Shown one piece after another: positions 51,392 to 62,003 of a stretch of 64,000 nt of DNA (its first letter is position 1; the number at the start of each line of letters is the position of its first letter). This DNA is from DASXHD01 sp036488725 (lineage in GTDB: Bacteria > Myxococcota_A > Polyangia > Polyangiales > Polyangiaceae): the NCBI GenBank assembly GCA_036488725.1, contig DASXHD010000132.1:1-64000 (forward strand), written 5' to 3'. Made by a program: the position numbers and the translations under genes. Under the pieces are notes generated by a model. The model saw only the letters and a program-made list of their open reading frames with translations, had not been told where the DNA came from and did not search any database.

Positions 51392-53377
51392 ATGGCTTCC
51401 AAAAAGTCCTCGGAGGGCAGCAGCAGAGTTCGACGGGTGATCGTCGTCGGCGGCGGCCTCGCGGGGCTCACCACGACCATGAAGCTGTGCGAGGCGGGCG
51501 TGCCGGTCGATTTGTTTTCGCTCGTGCCGGTGAAGCGCTCGCACTCGGTCTGCGCACAAGGCGGCATCAACGCGAGCGTGAACACCAAGGGCGAAGGCGA
51601 CTCGCCGCAAATTCACCTCGAAGAAACCGTCTACGGCGGCGACTTCCTCGCGAACCAGCCGCCCGTCAAAGGCATGGCCGAGGCCGCGCCCGGCATCATC
51701 TTCATGCTCGATCGCATGGGCGTGCCGTTCAATCGCACCGGCGAAGGTCTCCTCGATTTTCGGCGATTTGGCGGCTCGCTCTACCACCGCACCGCGTTCG
51801 CCGGCGCGACGACGGGTCAACAATTGCTTTACGCGCTCGACGAGCAAGTCCGCCGATTCGAGACGATCGACTGCGAAGACGCGACCGGCAGCACGATCGC
51901 CGGCGAGCGGATGGTCCGCAAATTCGAGTTCTGGGATTTTCTTTCGCTCGTCCTCGACGACGAAGGTCGCTGCCGCGGCATCGTCGCGCAAGACACCAAG
52001 TCGATGCGCATCGAGTCGTTCGCCGGCGACGCGGTGTGCCTCGCGAGCGGCGGCGCCGGCATGATCTTCGGCCGCTCGACCAACTCGATGATTTGCACCG
52101 CGAGCGCGTCGAGCGCGGCGTACCAACAAGGCGCGATTTGGGCGAACGGCGAGTTCATCCAAGTCCACCCGACGGCCATCCCCGGCGCCGACAAATTGCG
52201 TCTCATCTCCGAGAGCGTGCGCGGCGAAGGCGGCCGCGTCTGGGTGCCGAAAGATGCGAAAGAAAAACGCCCGGGCCGCGACGTGCCCGAGCCGGATCGC
52301 GACTACTTCCTCGAAACGCTGTACCCCGGCTACGGTAACTTGGTACCGCGTGACATTGCTACCAGAGCGCTCTTCCGAAAGTGCTTCCACGAGGGCCGCG
52401 GCGTCTACAACCCGAAGACGCAAAAAAACGAGCTCGAGGTCTACCTCGACGTGACGCACCTGCCGCGCGCGCAGCTCGAGAAAAAGCTCGCCGGCGTGCT
52501 CGAGATTTACGACAAGTTCGCGCTGGAGGACCCGTACGAAAATCCGATGCGCGTTTTCCCCGCCGTGCACTACTCGATGGGCGGGCTGTGGGTCGACTTC
52601 GAGCGCTCGGCGACGGGCTCGCTCGTCAAAGACTCGCCGCGCAACCAAGCGACGAGCATCCCCGGCCTCTACGCGTGCGGCGAAGCGGACTACCAGTATC
52701 ACGGCGCCAATCGGCTCGGCGCCAACTCGCTCCTCTCGTGCATCTACGGCGGGCTCGTGTGCGGCCCGGCCATCGCGTCGTATCGAAAGAGCCTGAAAAA
52801 AGCCGCTTCCGACGTGCCGCGGAGCTTGCTCGAAAAAGCGCGAACGCGCGAGGAGACGAAGTTCGACGCCATCGTCGCGATGGACGGCGAAGAGAATCCG
52901 TTCGCCCTCCACGCCGATCTCGCCGAGACGATGCTGCGCGACGTCACGATCGAGCGCGACAACGACGCGATCAAAAAGGCGATCGAAAAAATCGACGAGA
53001 CGTCCGAGAAGCTCGGCGAGGCGAGCGCGCTCGACCACGGCAAGCGCGCCAACCAGAGCGCGCAGTTCGTTCGGCACTTCCGCAACATGATCGTCATCTC
53101 GCGCGTCATCGCCGAGGGCGCGCTCGCGCGCGACGAGTCACGCGGCGCCCATTACAAGCCCGCGTTCACCGAGCGCAACGACGCCGAGTGGCTCCGCACG
53201 ACGCTCGCGCGTCACGGCGACGGCGGCCCCGAGTTCATTCGCACGTTCGACTACGAGTGCGCCGGGAAACCGGTGCACGTGACCGACGCGGTGGACACGT
53301 CGCTCGTGAAACCGCGCGCGCGAAAATACGATACGGCCGGCGCAGCGTCGGCTGCCGCCACTTCGAAAACGGCATGA
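51392..53377 (+). CDS. sdhA: Succinate dehydrogenase/fumarate reductase flavoprotein subunit
   Basis: A 661-residue protein. It has the FAD fold VIVVGGGLAGLTTTMKL, the flavinylated His in KRSHSVCAQGGINAS, FIQVHPTAIPG, the catalytic region SESVRGEGGRVWV, VFPAVHYSMGGLWVD and YACGEADYQYHGANRLGANSLLS. The length and motifs match the Bacillus/Myxococcota type of subunit A. It oxidises succinate and passes electrons to SdhB. The sdhC stop is 22 bases upstream. Confidence 0.95.
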   Translation: MASKKSSEGSSRVRRVIVVGGGLAGLTTTMKLCEAGVPVDLFSLVPVKRSHSVCAQGGINASVNTKGEGDSPQIHLEETVYGGDFLANQPPVKGMAEAAPGIIFMLDRMGVPFNRTGEGLLDFRRFGGSLYHRTAFAGATTGQQLLYALDEQVRRFETIDCEDATGSTIAGERMVRKFEFWDFLSLVLDDEGRCRGIVAQDTKSMRIESFAGDAVCLASGGAGMIFGRSTNSMICTASASSAAYQQGAIWANGEFIQVHPTAIPGADKLRLISESVRGEGGRVWVPKDAKEKRPGRDVPEPDRDYFLETLYPGYGNLVPRDIATRALFRKCFHEGRGVYNPKTQKNELEVYLDVTHLPRAQLEKKLAGVLEIYDKFALEDPYENPMRVFPAVHYSMGGLWVDFERSATGSLVKDSPRNQATSIPGLYACGEADYQYHGANRLGANSLLSCIYGGLVCGPAIASYRKSLKKAASDVPRSLLEKARTREETKFDAIVAMDGEENPFALHADLAETMLRDVTIERDNDAIKKAIEKIDETSEKLGEASALDHGKRANQSAQFVRHFRNMIVISRVIAEGALARDESRGAHYKPAFTERNDAEWLRTTLARHGDGGPEFIRTFDYECAGKPVHVTDAVDTSLVKPRARKYDTAGAASAAATSKTA

Positions 53378-53390
53378 ACGCCCGAAGAAA

Positions 53391-53421
53391 TGTGGAATGT
53401 GGAATGTGGAACAGGGAATGT
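53391..53421. repeat. Seven-base repeat before sdhB
   Basis: GGAATGT occurs at 53394, 53401 and 53415, with a variant (GGAACAG) at 53408. The array lies between the sdhA stop and the sdhB start at 53424. Each copy holds a GGAA that can act as a ribosome-binding core; only the last is at the normal distance. Confidence 0.6.
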
Positions 53422-53423
53422 GC

Positions 53424-54191
53424 ATGAGCCGCAACGTCCGTCTGAAAATCAAACGCCAAGACGGCCCGGGCGAGTCCTCCCGCTGGGAAGAGTTCGACGT
53501 TCCCTGGCTCCCTCGCATGAACGTCATCACCGCGCTCATGGAGGTCCGCAAAAATCCCGTGACCGTCGATGGAAAAAAAGTCGCGCCGGTCGCGTGGGAG
53601 TCGAGCTGTCTCGAAGAAGTTTGCGGCGCGTGCACGATGCTCGTGAACGGGCGCGTGCGGCAAGCGTGCTCGGCGCTCGTCGACAGCTTCCAAAAGAGCG
53701 ACGAGGGGGACCTGCCGCCGATCGTGCTCGAGCCGATGACCAAGTTCCCGCTCGTGCGCGATCTCGTCGTCGACCGGTCGCGCATGTTCGACGATCTCAA
53801 AAAAGTGAAGGCGTGGATCAAGCTCGACGGCACCCACGAGCTCGGCCCCGGCCCGCGCCAGAGCCCCGAGGCGCAAGAAGAAGCGTATCCGCTCTCGCGT
53901 TGCATGACGTGCGGCTGCTGCCTCGAGGCGTGCCCGCAGATCAACGACTCGTCGACGTTCATCGGCGCCGCGGCCATCAACCAAGTGCGTCTCTTCAACA
54001 TTCACCCGAGCGGCAGCATGCACGCGGGTGAGCGGCTCGACGCGCTCATGCAAGACGACGCGCTCGCCGGCTGCGGCAAGGCGCTCAACTGCCAAGCCGT
54101 TTGCCCGAAAGAGATCCCGCTCGTCGACTCGATCGCCGTCGTTCAGCGCCAAGCGACGAAGCGGCTCCTCTTCGGCTGGCTTCTCAAGTAA
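53424..54191 (+). CDS. sdhB: Succinate dehydrogenase iron-sulfur subunit
   Basis: A 255-residue protein. The 2Fe-2S ligands are in SSCLEEVCGACTMLVNG with the final Cys in VRQACSALV. The two C-terminal clusters use CMTCGCCLEACPQ and CGKALNCQAVCPKEIPL. It carries electrons from SdhA to the membrane quinone site. The ATG at 53424 was chosen because it follows the last GGAAT ribosome-site copy; two in-frame ATGs upstream fall inside the repeat. Confidence 0.95.
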   Translation: MSRNVRLKIKRQDGPGESSRWEEFDVPWLPRMNVITALMEVRKNPVTVDGKKVAPVAWESSCLEEVCGACTMLVNGRVRQACSALVDSFQKSDEGDLPPIVLEPMTKFPLVRDLVVDRSRMFDDLKKVKAWIKLDGTHELGPGPRQSPEAQEEAYPLSRCMTCGCCLEACPQINDSSTFIGAAAINQVRLFNIHPSGSMHAGERLDALMQDDALAGCGKALNCQAVCPKEIPLVDSIAVVQRQATKRLLFGWLLK

Positions 54192-54202
54192 CCTCAGCCG
54201 CT

Positions 54203-54946
54203 GTGCGGGTCTCCTTTGCAGTCGTTGCATTCTGCATGCTTTCGGCCGCGCCCGCGATCGCAGAGGACGATCAGCCGCAGCCGCTGACGACCGAGCAGGC
54301 CGAGTCGGCGATCAAGACGGCCGACGAGCGCAAAGATCTTTCGACGCTCCCGGAGGCACCGCTCGAAGCGCCGCCGCCGCCGCCGCATCGCAACGGTCTC
54401 GTCCTCGAGCAGAGCCTCGGCGCCGAAGGGTTCGCCGGAAAATTCGGCGGCCTGGTCGGCCACCCGGTCCCGTGGATTCAAACGACCCTCGGCTACGAGC
54501 TCTTTCGCTGTCACGACGACAAAGGAAATCTCCGCGGCTGTCCGTTCGAGCTCATGGTCCTCGCCGAGGGCGATCTCGCGTTCGGCGACACCGGGTCGAG
54601 CGTCGGGCCCACGCAAAACCGGCCGTTTCCGATCCTCGCGTTCGGCGGCGGCATTCGTCTCGGCTTTCAATTCACGAATCGGTTCGGCATGTACCTCCAA
54701 GGCATCGCCGGCGGCGACGTCGCGTACGTGCAATCGGGCGTGCTCGTGAACTTCGGCTACGCGAAGGCCGAGAGCCTCGGCTTCCAAGTCGGCGGACGCC
54801 TCGGCATCGAATGGTTTCAGATCGACCGCCACCTCGGGCTCGGTCTATCCGGCGGCGCGCGCTACCTCGCGAACGTCGCGTACGAGGTCGGCGGGGACCT
54901 GCCGCTCGCGTGGGACGCGACCGCCGACCTTCGATACACGTTTTAG
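54203..54946 (+). CDS. Predicted outer-membrane beta-barrel protein
   Basis: A 247-residue protein. The GTG at 54203 gives a signal peptide MRVSFAVVAFCMLSAAPAIAED. A Pro-rich linker (APPPPPHRN) precedes strands such as FGGGIRLGFQFTNRFGMYLQ, VLVNFGYAKAESLGFQVGGRLG and GGARYLANVAYEVGG. It ends DLRYTF, a terminal-Phe barrel end. It lies 11 bases after sdhB, so it may be co-transcribed. The palindrome at 54226 sits in the signal-peptide codons GTT GCA TTC TGC ATG. Confidence 0.65.
   Translation: MRVSFAVVAFCMLSAAPAIAEDDQPQPLTTEQAESAIKTADERKDLSTLPEAPLEAPPPPPHRNGLVLEQSLGAEGFAGKFGGLVGHPVPWIQTTLGYELFRCHDDKGNLRGCPFELMVLAEGDLAFGDTGSSVGPTQNRPFPILAFGGGIRLGFQFTNRFGMYLQGIAGGDVAYVQSGVLVNFGYAKAESLGFQVGGRLGIEWFQIDRHLGLGLSGGARYLANVAYEVGGDLPLAWDATADLRYTF
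54226..54236. repeat. TGYA-NNN-TRCA palindrome, centre TTC
   Basis: TGCATTCTGCA in the signal-peptide codons of the barrel gene after sdhB. Confidence 0.6.
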
Positions 54947-54948
54947 TT

Positions 54949-56805
54949 TCAGTAACCCGAGGTCCACCACTGCTCGCCGTCGGCGAGACCGCGCTTGCTG
55001 TTGGTGCCGCAGTGCACCTCGCCGGACAGCGCGTGGTAGAGGTCCCAATCTTCGACCCACGCGACCTTGATGCCGAGCGCGCCGAGCGATTGCTCGAGGT
55101 TGTCTTTGAAGATGTCCTTGCCGTTGATGATCGGCCCGTGCGGGTCCGGCGGCGCGAACGTGTCGTCGGCGTAATAAAGGCCGTTCACCGTGCCCGGCGT
55201 GTACGCGACGAGGTAGCCCTGCGTCGACTCGAAGAGCACCGGCACGTGGATGATCTCCGCGTCGGTGAGGCCGGTCGCGGCTTGCAGCGTTTGGATCTGC
55301 CCGTCGATTTGCGCGGCGGCTTGGTCGCTCGAGGTCATCACGTCGGTGTCGGCGAGGACGCCGTCGATCGTGATTTGCGCGGGCGTCGGGTTGCCGTTGT
55401 CGTCGACCCAGTCTTTGCCCGCGAACATGATCGTGCTGCCGTTGCCGGCGGTCGACTGATCTTGGAGCATCTTCTTCGCGAGCGCGGGATCGGCGACGAG
55501 CACCGCCCAGCCGCGCGGCGTCGCCGCCTTGACGAAGCTGAACGTCTCGTCGACGTGCCCCACGTCGAGCCATGACGTGTCGATGTAGATCGGCGGCTGC
55601 ACCGCCTGCGACTCCATCATTTTTTCGAACGACGCGTCCGGATGGAACGACGCGATCGATCCGCGAAACAGGCGCCCGAGCGGATAATTTTTTCCGTCGA
55701 GCGAGTACGGCGGAACCGTCTCGAGGTTTCCGAACGAGTTGAGCGAGTCCATGTTCGGATCGCTCTTCATGTCGTACTGCACGACGCCCGCCGCGTCCGG
55801 CCCGCGGAAGAGCGCGAAGACCGCCTTGCCCGCGTCGCGCAGCGGGTTTTGCGCGTTCGAGTAGTAGATGTTTGCAGACCGCAAATAAACGTCGATGACG
55901 TGCTGCTGGCCGCCGGCGATCGGCATCGACATGTAGCCGACCTCGAAATAATCCTGCGTCCACTGGTCGGCGAAGGGCTGCGCGCCGCCGGGATACGTCT
56001 TGTCGCCGTCGACCTCGTAGACGTTGCTCGGCGTGGGAGGCAGCGTCGTGCCGTCGCCTTCGCCGTTGCCGGCCATGTTCGAATAGAGCGTCGAGCGCGT
56101 CGCGATCGATCCGGGGTCGGTCGCGAGCTTGGTGATGAAGACTTGTTCTTCTTTGGCGAGATGATGGCGCGTCACGATCGGCGCGAGGCGCATCTTGACG
56201 GTGTCGGTCGTGGTGCCGACGGTGAGCGTGAGCGTCACGAAGCCGTCCCACACGGCCGGATCGCGCACGACGTCGGTGCCTTCGATCGCGAGCGTCGCGC
56301 CGGCGTGGAGCTCGTCGGTCGAGAGCGCGTCGCCGTTTTGCCAATCGAAGAAGGTGAGCGCGCCGCCGCGTTGGATGAAGAGATGGATGTACGGCGCGGA
56401 CGCGTCGTCGGCAGTGATGGTCGCGGTCGTTCCCGCGGGCGCGCCGGGCCAAGCCGCGACGCCGAGCGGCGCGAGGTCGAGCGCGTCGGAGTCGCCGTTG
56501 ATGACGGTGTCTTGCGCGTCGTTGCATTTCGCGAGATCGACGTCGCTCAAGATCGCGCCGGTGGTCGCGGTCTTCGGGCACGCGTTCTCGTCGTCGTCGA
56601 TGTTGGCGAGGAAGATCGCGCCGTGGGTCGCGTCCCACGTGTCCTCGTTTTGATCCTCGGTCGGGTCGTTCCAGTCGATCGTGCCGTTTCGGTTGGTGTC
56701 GGCGCGGAGATCGACGATCGGCGTGCTCGCGTCCGGGCCGCTGCTGCAGCCGGGAGCGAGGAGCGCGCAGGCGGGGACGAGGGCGAGAAAGACTATTTTT
56801 TTCAT
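54949..56805 (-). CDS. Peptidylarginine deiminase, eukaryote-type (PAD), lipid-anchored
   Basis: A 618-residue protein with a lipobox (ALLAPGCSSG, Cys20). Residues 34-70 (ADTNRNGTIDWND with HGAIFLANID) match the calcium-binding middle domain of animal PADs. The catalytic domain is complete: QWTQDYFEVGY (Trp282, Asp285), DSLNSFGNLE, NYPLGRLFRG, SWLDVGHVDETFSFV (His417, Asp419), HGPIINGKD and GEVHCGTN (Cys599). These align with human PAD4 Asp350, His471, Asp473 and Cys645. Arg309 may align with a substrate-binding Arg. PADs convert protein arginine to citrulline in a calcium-dependent way. Export as a lipoprotein suggests action on surface or external proteins. It is coupled to the upstream gene by ATGA. 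Confidence 0.88.
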   Translation of the reverse strand: MKKIVFLALVPACALLAPGCSSGPDASTPIVDLRADTNRNGTIDWNDPTEDQNEDTWDATHGAIFLANIDDDENACPKTATTGAILSDVDLAKCNDAQDTVINGDSDALDLAPLGVAAWPGAPAGTTATITADDASAPYIHLFIQRGGALTFFDWQNGDALSTDELHAGATLAIEGTDVVRDPAVWDGFVTLTLTVGTTTDTVKMRLAPIVTRHHLAKEEQVFITKLATDPGSIATRSTLYSNMAGNGEGDGTTLPPTPSNVYEVDGDKTYPGGAQPFADQWTQDYFEVGYMSMPIAGGQQHVIDVYLRSANIYYSNAQNPLRDAGKAVFALFRGPDAAGVVQYDMKSDPNMDSLNSFGNLETVPPYSLDGKNYPLGRLFRGSIASFHPDASFEKMMESQAVQPPIYIDTSWLDVGHVDETFSFVKAATPRGWAVLVADPALAKKMLQDQSTAGNGSTIMFAGKDWVDDNGNPTPAQITIDGVLADTDVMTSSDQAAAQIDGQIQTLQAATGLTDAEIIHVPVLFESTQGYLVAYTPGTVNGLYYADDTFAPPDPHGPIINGKDIFKDNLEQSLGALGIKVAWVEDWDLYHALSGEVHCGTNSKRGLADGEQWWTSGY

Positions 56806-57737
56806 CGCGTCCTCGTGGCGTTGTGCGTGAGGCGTCGCGCGAGCACGTCGAGCGCGCTCGCGAGCTCAGGTGATGCAGAGGATTTCGCCGTAAGGGCCCA
56901 TTGCGGAGCGTCGGGATGATCGATCACGACGAGCGCGGTCGCGGCTTCGTTTCGAACGTCGTCTTCGCGCGTCGCGACGAAAATCGCGAACGCGGCGCGC
57001 GCCGTCGTCTCACGAATCGCGGGGGCCTCCGCTGCGGGAGCGGTCTGGAGCGTCCAAGCCGAGCCCATCGCCGAGAGCGATCGGAGCAGCTGAATCGCGG
57101 CCATTCCAGTCTTGCCCTGCGACGCGATCGACGCGAGCGCATGCGCGGCTGCGACGCGGCGGCACGAGCCGAGGCCCGCGATGACCGCGTCTTGTTTCGG
57201 TCCCGGCGTCGTCGCGAGCGACGAGAGCATCGCCACGTCGGAGTCGCTCGCGATCTTGCCGAGCGCGTCGGCGGCGGCGCGCAATTCGAAAAACTCCGAC
57301 CCGCTCGCGAGGATCGCGCGATAGACCGGCGCGGCCGACGGATCTTTTTGATCGCCCGCGGCCTCGATGAGCCCGGCGCGGAGCGCGATGCGCGCGCTGT
57401 CACGCGTCGGGAGCGCGAAACGCTCCGGCGCGACGATGGGCTCGAGCAGCGCCATCGCGGAGCCCGCGTGCCCGCGCGCGACGCCGCGAAGGATCGGCGC
57501 CATCGCGACGAACCGACCTTGCTTACGCCGGTCGAGACCGTCGGCGCGCGCCACGATGCTTCGCACCGCGTCGAACGTGCCGGGCTCGCGCGCCCGGGCT
57601 TGGGCAATCGACGACTCGACGCGCGCGCGCGAGGCGGCATCGAGGGATGAAACGGAGGCCAGCGCGCCGGACCCATCCGCGCGCGCGCCGGTCGCCGCGA
57701 GCAGAAACATCGCGGCGACGAGTGTGAAACGTCGCAT
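56802..57737 (-). CDS. Secreted helical-repeat (HEAT-like) protein
   Basis: A 311-residue protein with a signal peptide MRRFTLVAAMFLLAATGARA. The mature part is nearly all helical, with repeats such as AAADALGKIASDSDVAMLSSL, AAAHALASIASQGKTGMAAI and NEAATALVVIDHPDAPQWAL, spaced like HEAT units. It may be a protein-binding scaffold. Its stop overlaps the start of the deiminase gene, so the two are made together and may interact. Confidence 0.62.
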   Translation of the reverse strand: MRRFTLVAAMFLLAATGARADGSGALASVSSLDAASRARVESSIAQARAREPGTFDAVRSIVARADGLDRRKQGRFVAMAPILRGVARGHAGSAMALLEPIVAPERFALPTRDSARIALRAGLIEAAGDQKDPSAAPVYRAILASGSEFFELRAAADALGKIASDSDVAMLSSLATTPGPKQDAVIAGLGSCRRVAAAHALASIASQGKTGMAAIQLLRSLSAMGSAWTLQTAPAAEAPAIRETTARAAFAIFVATREDDVRNEAATALVVIDHPDAPQWALTAKSSASPELASALDVLARRLTHNATRTR

Positions 57738-57827
57738 GGTCCGGCCGGTAGCATCGGCCCGATCGGTCGGCAATCGGACTACGACGTAAGACGCGACGTG
57801 ATTCGCTGCCGCTGAATCTTTCGGCTG

Positions 57828-58192
57828 TCACTCGTCTTCGTCGCGACGCGATCGAGGCGAACGGCCTCGCCGATAACAGCAGACGTGCTCTTCGCCATCC
57901 TTCTTGCGGTGACGATCGGTCGCGTGCGAGTCGTACGCGCGGCCGTGATGCGTCGCGGCGCAGTCGGTGTCGTCGTCGCTGTTTTCGTCGTCGTCGCCCT
58001 TCGACGCCGGCGTGATGCAGAGCACCACCGGCTCCGGTTCGCCGGGCCCGGCGGCGCCCGCGTCCGAGTCGGCGCGGGTGCTCGCGTCCGGCGCCGCGTA
58101 AGCCGAGAGCGGCACGCGCACGATCTCGAAGCCCGGATCGGAGTCGTTGCGGCACGCGACGAGCGCCGCGCAAAGGGCGACGGCGCGCGCAC

Positions 58193-58199
<7 letters not shown>
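57828..58199 (-). CDS. Small predicted lipoprotein
   Basis: A 123-residue protein with the signal MLSARAVALCAALVACRND (lipobox). It is Asp- and Arg-rich (GDDDENSDDDTDC) and has a CC pair near the end. The start lies seven bases inside the kinase gene. Its role is unknown. Between its stop and the repeat-protein start (57738-57827) I see no feature. Confidence 0.5.
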
Positions 58200-59403
<1,204 letters not shown>

Positions 59404-59407
<4 letters not shown>

Positions 59408-60558
59408 GACCGCCGACGATAACACGCCGCGAGCACCGCAAAGAGCGGGAGGAGCGGCGTGTGGAAGCGGCCCGCGCCGAACGTGACGAGCACGGCGAGC
59501 GCGACGCACGCCGCGAAGGCGATGACAGCCGCGGCGCGCTCGCGCTGGCGCCACGCGACGACCGCGGCCGCGCCGAGGAGCGCCCACCACGCGAGGTTGC
59601 AGAATACACGTAACGCGTTCAGCGCGACCGGCGAAAATCGGGTGCCGCGCGCGTAGAAGTCGTCGACGATCCAATCGTCCCAAACGAGCAGACGCGAGAG
59701 CTTCGCGGGTGCGAGCGTGACGATCTCGAAAGGATGATCGCGGAGCCCCTGCTCGGCACATCGCACGCCGTTCGCGTTGCGCTCGGCTTCGCCCGCCACG
59801 AGCGGAACGAGGCCTGGGACGGTGCGATATCCGCCGGTCGCGCCGTCGCCGAGGCCGACGCAGAGGTTCGGGCCGGCGCTCGTCGTGAGCGTCGTCGCGC
59901 CGAGCCTCGCGCGGTTGCGGAGGACCCAGGGCGCGAGCGCGACCGAGAACGCGAGGACGACCGCGGCCAGGCGGGTCGCGCGCAGCTTCATCGGCGCGCG
60001 TGCGACCGCGAACGCCGCGCCCGCGATCAAGAACGCAGCGCACGACTCGCGGACGAACGTGGCCGCAGCGACCGCGACGCCGAAGAGCGCGTAGTCGCGC
60101 GCCCGGCCGAGCTCACGCGCGCGGACGAGCGCGATCGCGGCGAGCACGACGAGCGGCACGGCGAGGTTCTCCGAGAGGAGCGCGCCCGGAAGAAGCACGA
60201 GCGATGGAACGAGCGCGCAGATCGCCGCCGCGCGCCACGCGATCGCGCGATCCGCGAGGCGTCGCGCGAGAACCCAGACGAGCGCGATCGTGACGCCGCC
60301 GAGGAGCGCGCTCGCGACCGCGACGCCGCGATCGCCGAGACCGAGCTGGAAGATCAGCCCCATCCACGCGGGCCATCCCGGCGTCCAATACGCCGTCGGC
60401 GCCGAGATGCCGTAGCCGTGACCCTCGGCGATCGCGTGGGCGAGCGCGCGATAGGCCGCGGCGTCGTCACGCACGACCGGCGGCGCCGCGATCGCCCACG
60501 CCACGCGCGCCACGACTCCGGCGCCCACCGCAATCCATGCAGAATGCAAAGACTTCAT
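59404..60558 (-). CDS. GT-C type glycosyltransferase-like membrane protein (ArnT/PMT family)
   Basis: A 384-residue polytopic protein with about eight or more helices. The first external loop has VVRDDAAAYRALAHAIAEGHGY and TAYWTPGWPAWMGLIF, the pattern of dolichyl/polyprenyl-phosphate-sugar-dependent transferases, with the acidic pair Asp-Asp as candidate catalytic residues. A C-terminal FGAGRFHTPLLPLFA block is also typical. It probably adds a sugar from a lipid-linked donor outside the membrane. It is coupled on both sides by ATGA and GTGA overlaps. Confidence 0.75.
59598..59608. repeat. TGYA-NNN-TRCA palindrome, centre GAA
   Basis: TGCAGAATACA in the GT-C gene. The coding strand reads TTA CGT GTA TTC TGC AAC. 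Confidence 0.65.
60538..60548. repeat. TGYA-NNN-TRCA palindrome, centre GAA
   Basis: TGCAGAATGCA at codons 4-7 of the GT-C gene. The coding strand reads TCT TTG CAT TCT GCA TGG. Confidence 0.65.
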
Positions 60559-62003
60559 GGAAGCGGCCGAAATAAGCGCAATCGGCCGCTCTCGAACGCG
60601 AGCTCGTGGCGCGCGATCGGGCCGATCATCGCGGCCGGCGGCGTTCCCCATTCGAGCACCCAGCCGCGCTCGGCGAGCGCGCCCTCGTACGCCCGCCACG
60701 CTTCGGGCCCGTGCTCGCGCTGCGCGAACGAAGGATCCGAGAGCGCAGTCTTCGGCGGCGGCGTGCGATAGCCGATCGGAAACGAAGGCGAGTGCGCGAA
60801 GAGAAGCGGCGCCGACGTTCGCGCGTCGACGACGTAAAGCCCCCACGCGTTGACGAGCGCCCAGGTGTTCTCGCTCGAGCCTTTCGCGTCGAACATCACC
60901 GGATACAAATCAGCGTCCTCCGGAACGAGCGGCGCGCCGGCCGCGACCTCGCGAAAATCGCGAGCGAGCCGCGCGTAGTCGACGCCGAGGCCGATCGAGC
61001 ACGCGAGCGCGCACGCGCCGAGCGCTCCGGTTGCCCACCGCGGAACGTCCGCCGGCGCGCGGACGAGCGCCGCCGCGTAGAGAAACGGAAGAAAGCGCGA
61101 GTTCACCGCGAACCAATCGGCCGCTTCGCTCGGCACGACGAAAACGAGCGCGAGGAGCACCATCGCCGCCGGAAGGGAAAGAAACGGAACGTCGTCGCGC
61201 CGCCCGCGCACGAGCGCCACCGCGAGCGCGAGCGTCACGACGAGCGACGCCAGCTCGAGCTTCGAAAACGACCAAGCATATTTCGCCCAGAGCTCGTAGA
61301 CGGTCTCCCACGGCGGGCGATAGACGACGGCGTGTGCCGGCGCGTGCGGCCGAACGAGCTCGACGCCCGCCGACCACGCCGCGAGGGCGAACGCCGGGGC
61401 GAGCGGCGCCATCGCGCGAGCCGGTCGCGCCGAACGCGTCCGCGCGCACTCGATCGCGCCGAGCAAGGCGAGCAGCGCGAGCGCGAAAATGTGCGTGTAC
61501 CATACAAGTATCCCGAGCGCGCCCAAGAGGACGCCGCGCGACGCGCTCGCGGCGCGGAGCTGCCGCGCGGCGAGAAGAACGCACGCGAGCGCGAGCGCCG
61601 ACCCGAGCGCGTAATCGAGCATGCCCATCGCGACGAACCAGTTGTGAACGAGCGGCGCCGCGAGCATCGTCGCCACGAGCACGCGCCCGCGCCCGCCGAG
61701 CTCCAGCGCGAGGCGCGGAAACACCCACGCGTGCGCCAGCACGACGAGCGCGACGAAGAGCTTGCCCGCCAAAAACAAATGCGCGTCGCCGAACGCGTGC
61801 AAAAAAACGAAGAGCGACGAGTTCGTCTTCGCGAAGCCGTGAAAAACGAAATTCGGATACGCCTCCGGATGCCGAATCACGACCGCGGTCGCGAGGTGCG
61901 CCGGCAAATCTTGGAGCGGCGGCACGCGGCAGAGAAGGAGCGGCCACGCGCCGAGCACGAAGAGCGCGAGCGTCGACGCGCGCACGCGGGTCGCGTCGGT
62001 CAC
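60555..62003 (-). CDS. Polytopic membrane protein, GT-C glycosyltransferase-like
   Basis: A 482-residue protein with about ten helices and a GTG start. The N-terminal loop PPLQDLPAHLATAVVIRH resembles the first periplasmic loop of GT-C enzymes. The C-terminal 120 residues are a soluble domain (NTWALVNAWGLYVVDART). The start overlaps the rsmG stop. It is weaker as a glycosyltransferase than its neighbour and could be a different lipid-related enzyme. Confidence 0.55.
   Translation of the reverse strand: MTDATRVRASTLALFVLGAWPLLLCRVPPLQDLPAHLATAVVIRHPEAYPNFVFHGFAKTNSSLFVFLHAFGDAHLFLAGKLFVALVVLAHAWVFPRLALELGGRGRVLVATMLAAPLVHNWFVAMGMLDYALGSALALACVLLAARQLRAASASRGVLLGALGILVWYTHIFALALLALLGAIECARTRSARPARAMAPLAPAFALAAWSAGVELVRPHAPAHAVVYRPPWETVYELWAKYAWSFSKLELASLVVTLALAVALVRGRRDDVPFLSLPAAMVLLALVFVVPSEAADWFAVNSRFLPFLYAAALVRAPADVPRWATGALGACALACSIGLGVDYARLARDFREVAAGAPLVPEDADLYPVMFDAKGSSENTWALVNAWGLYVVDARTSAPLLFAHSPSFPIGYRTPPPKTALSDPSFAQREHGPEAWRAYEGALAERGWVLEWGTPPAAMIGPIARHELAFESGRLRLFRPLP
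61496..61506. repeat. TGYA-NNN-TRCA palindrome, centre CCA
   Basis: TGTACCATACA in the second GT-C-like gene, at ATA CTT GTA TGG TAC ACG. Confidence 0.6.
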
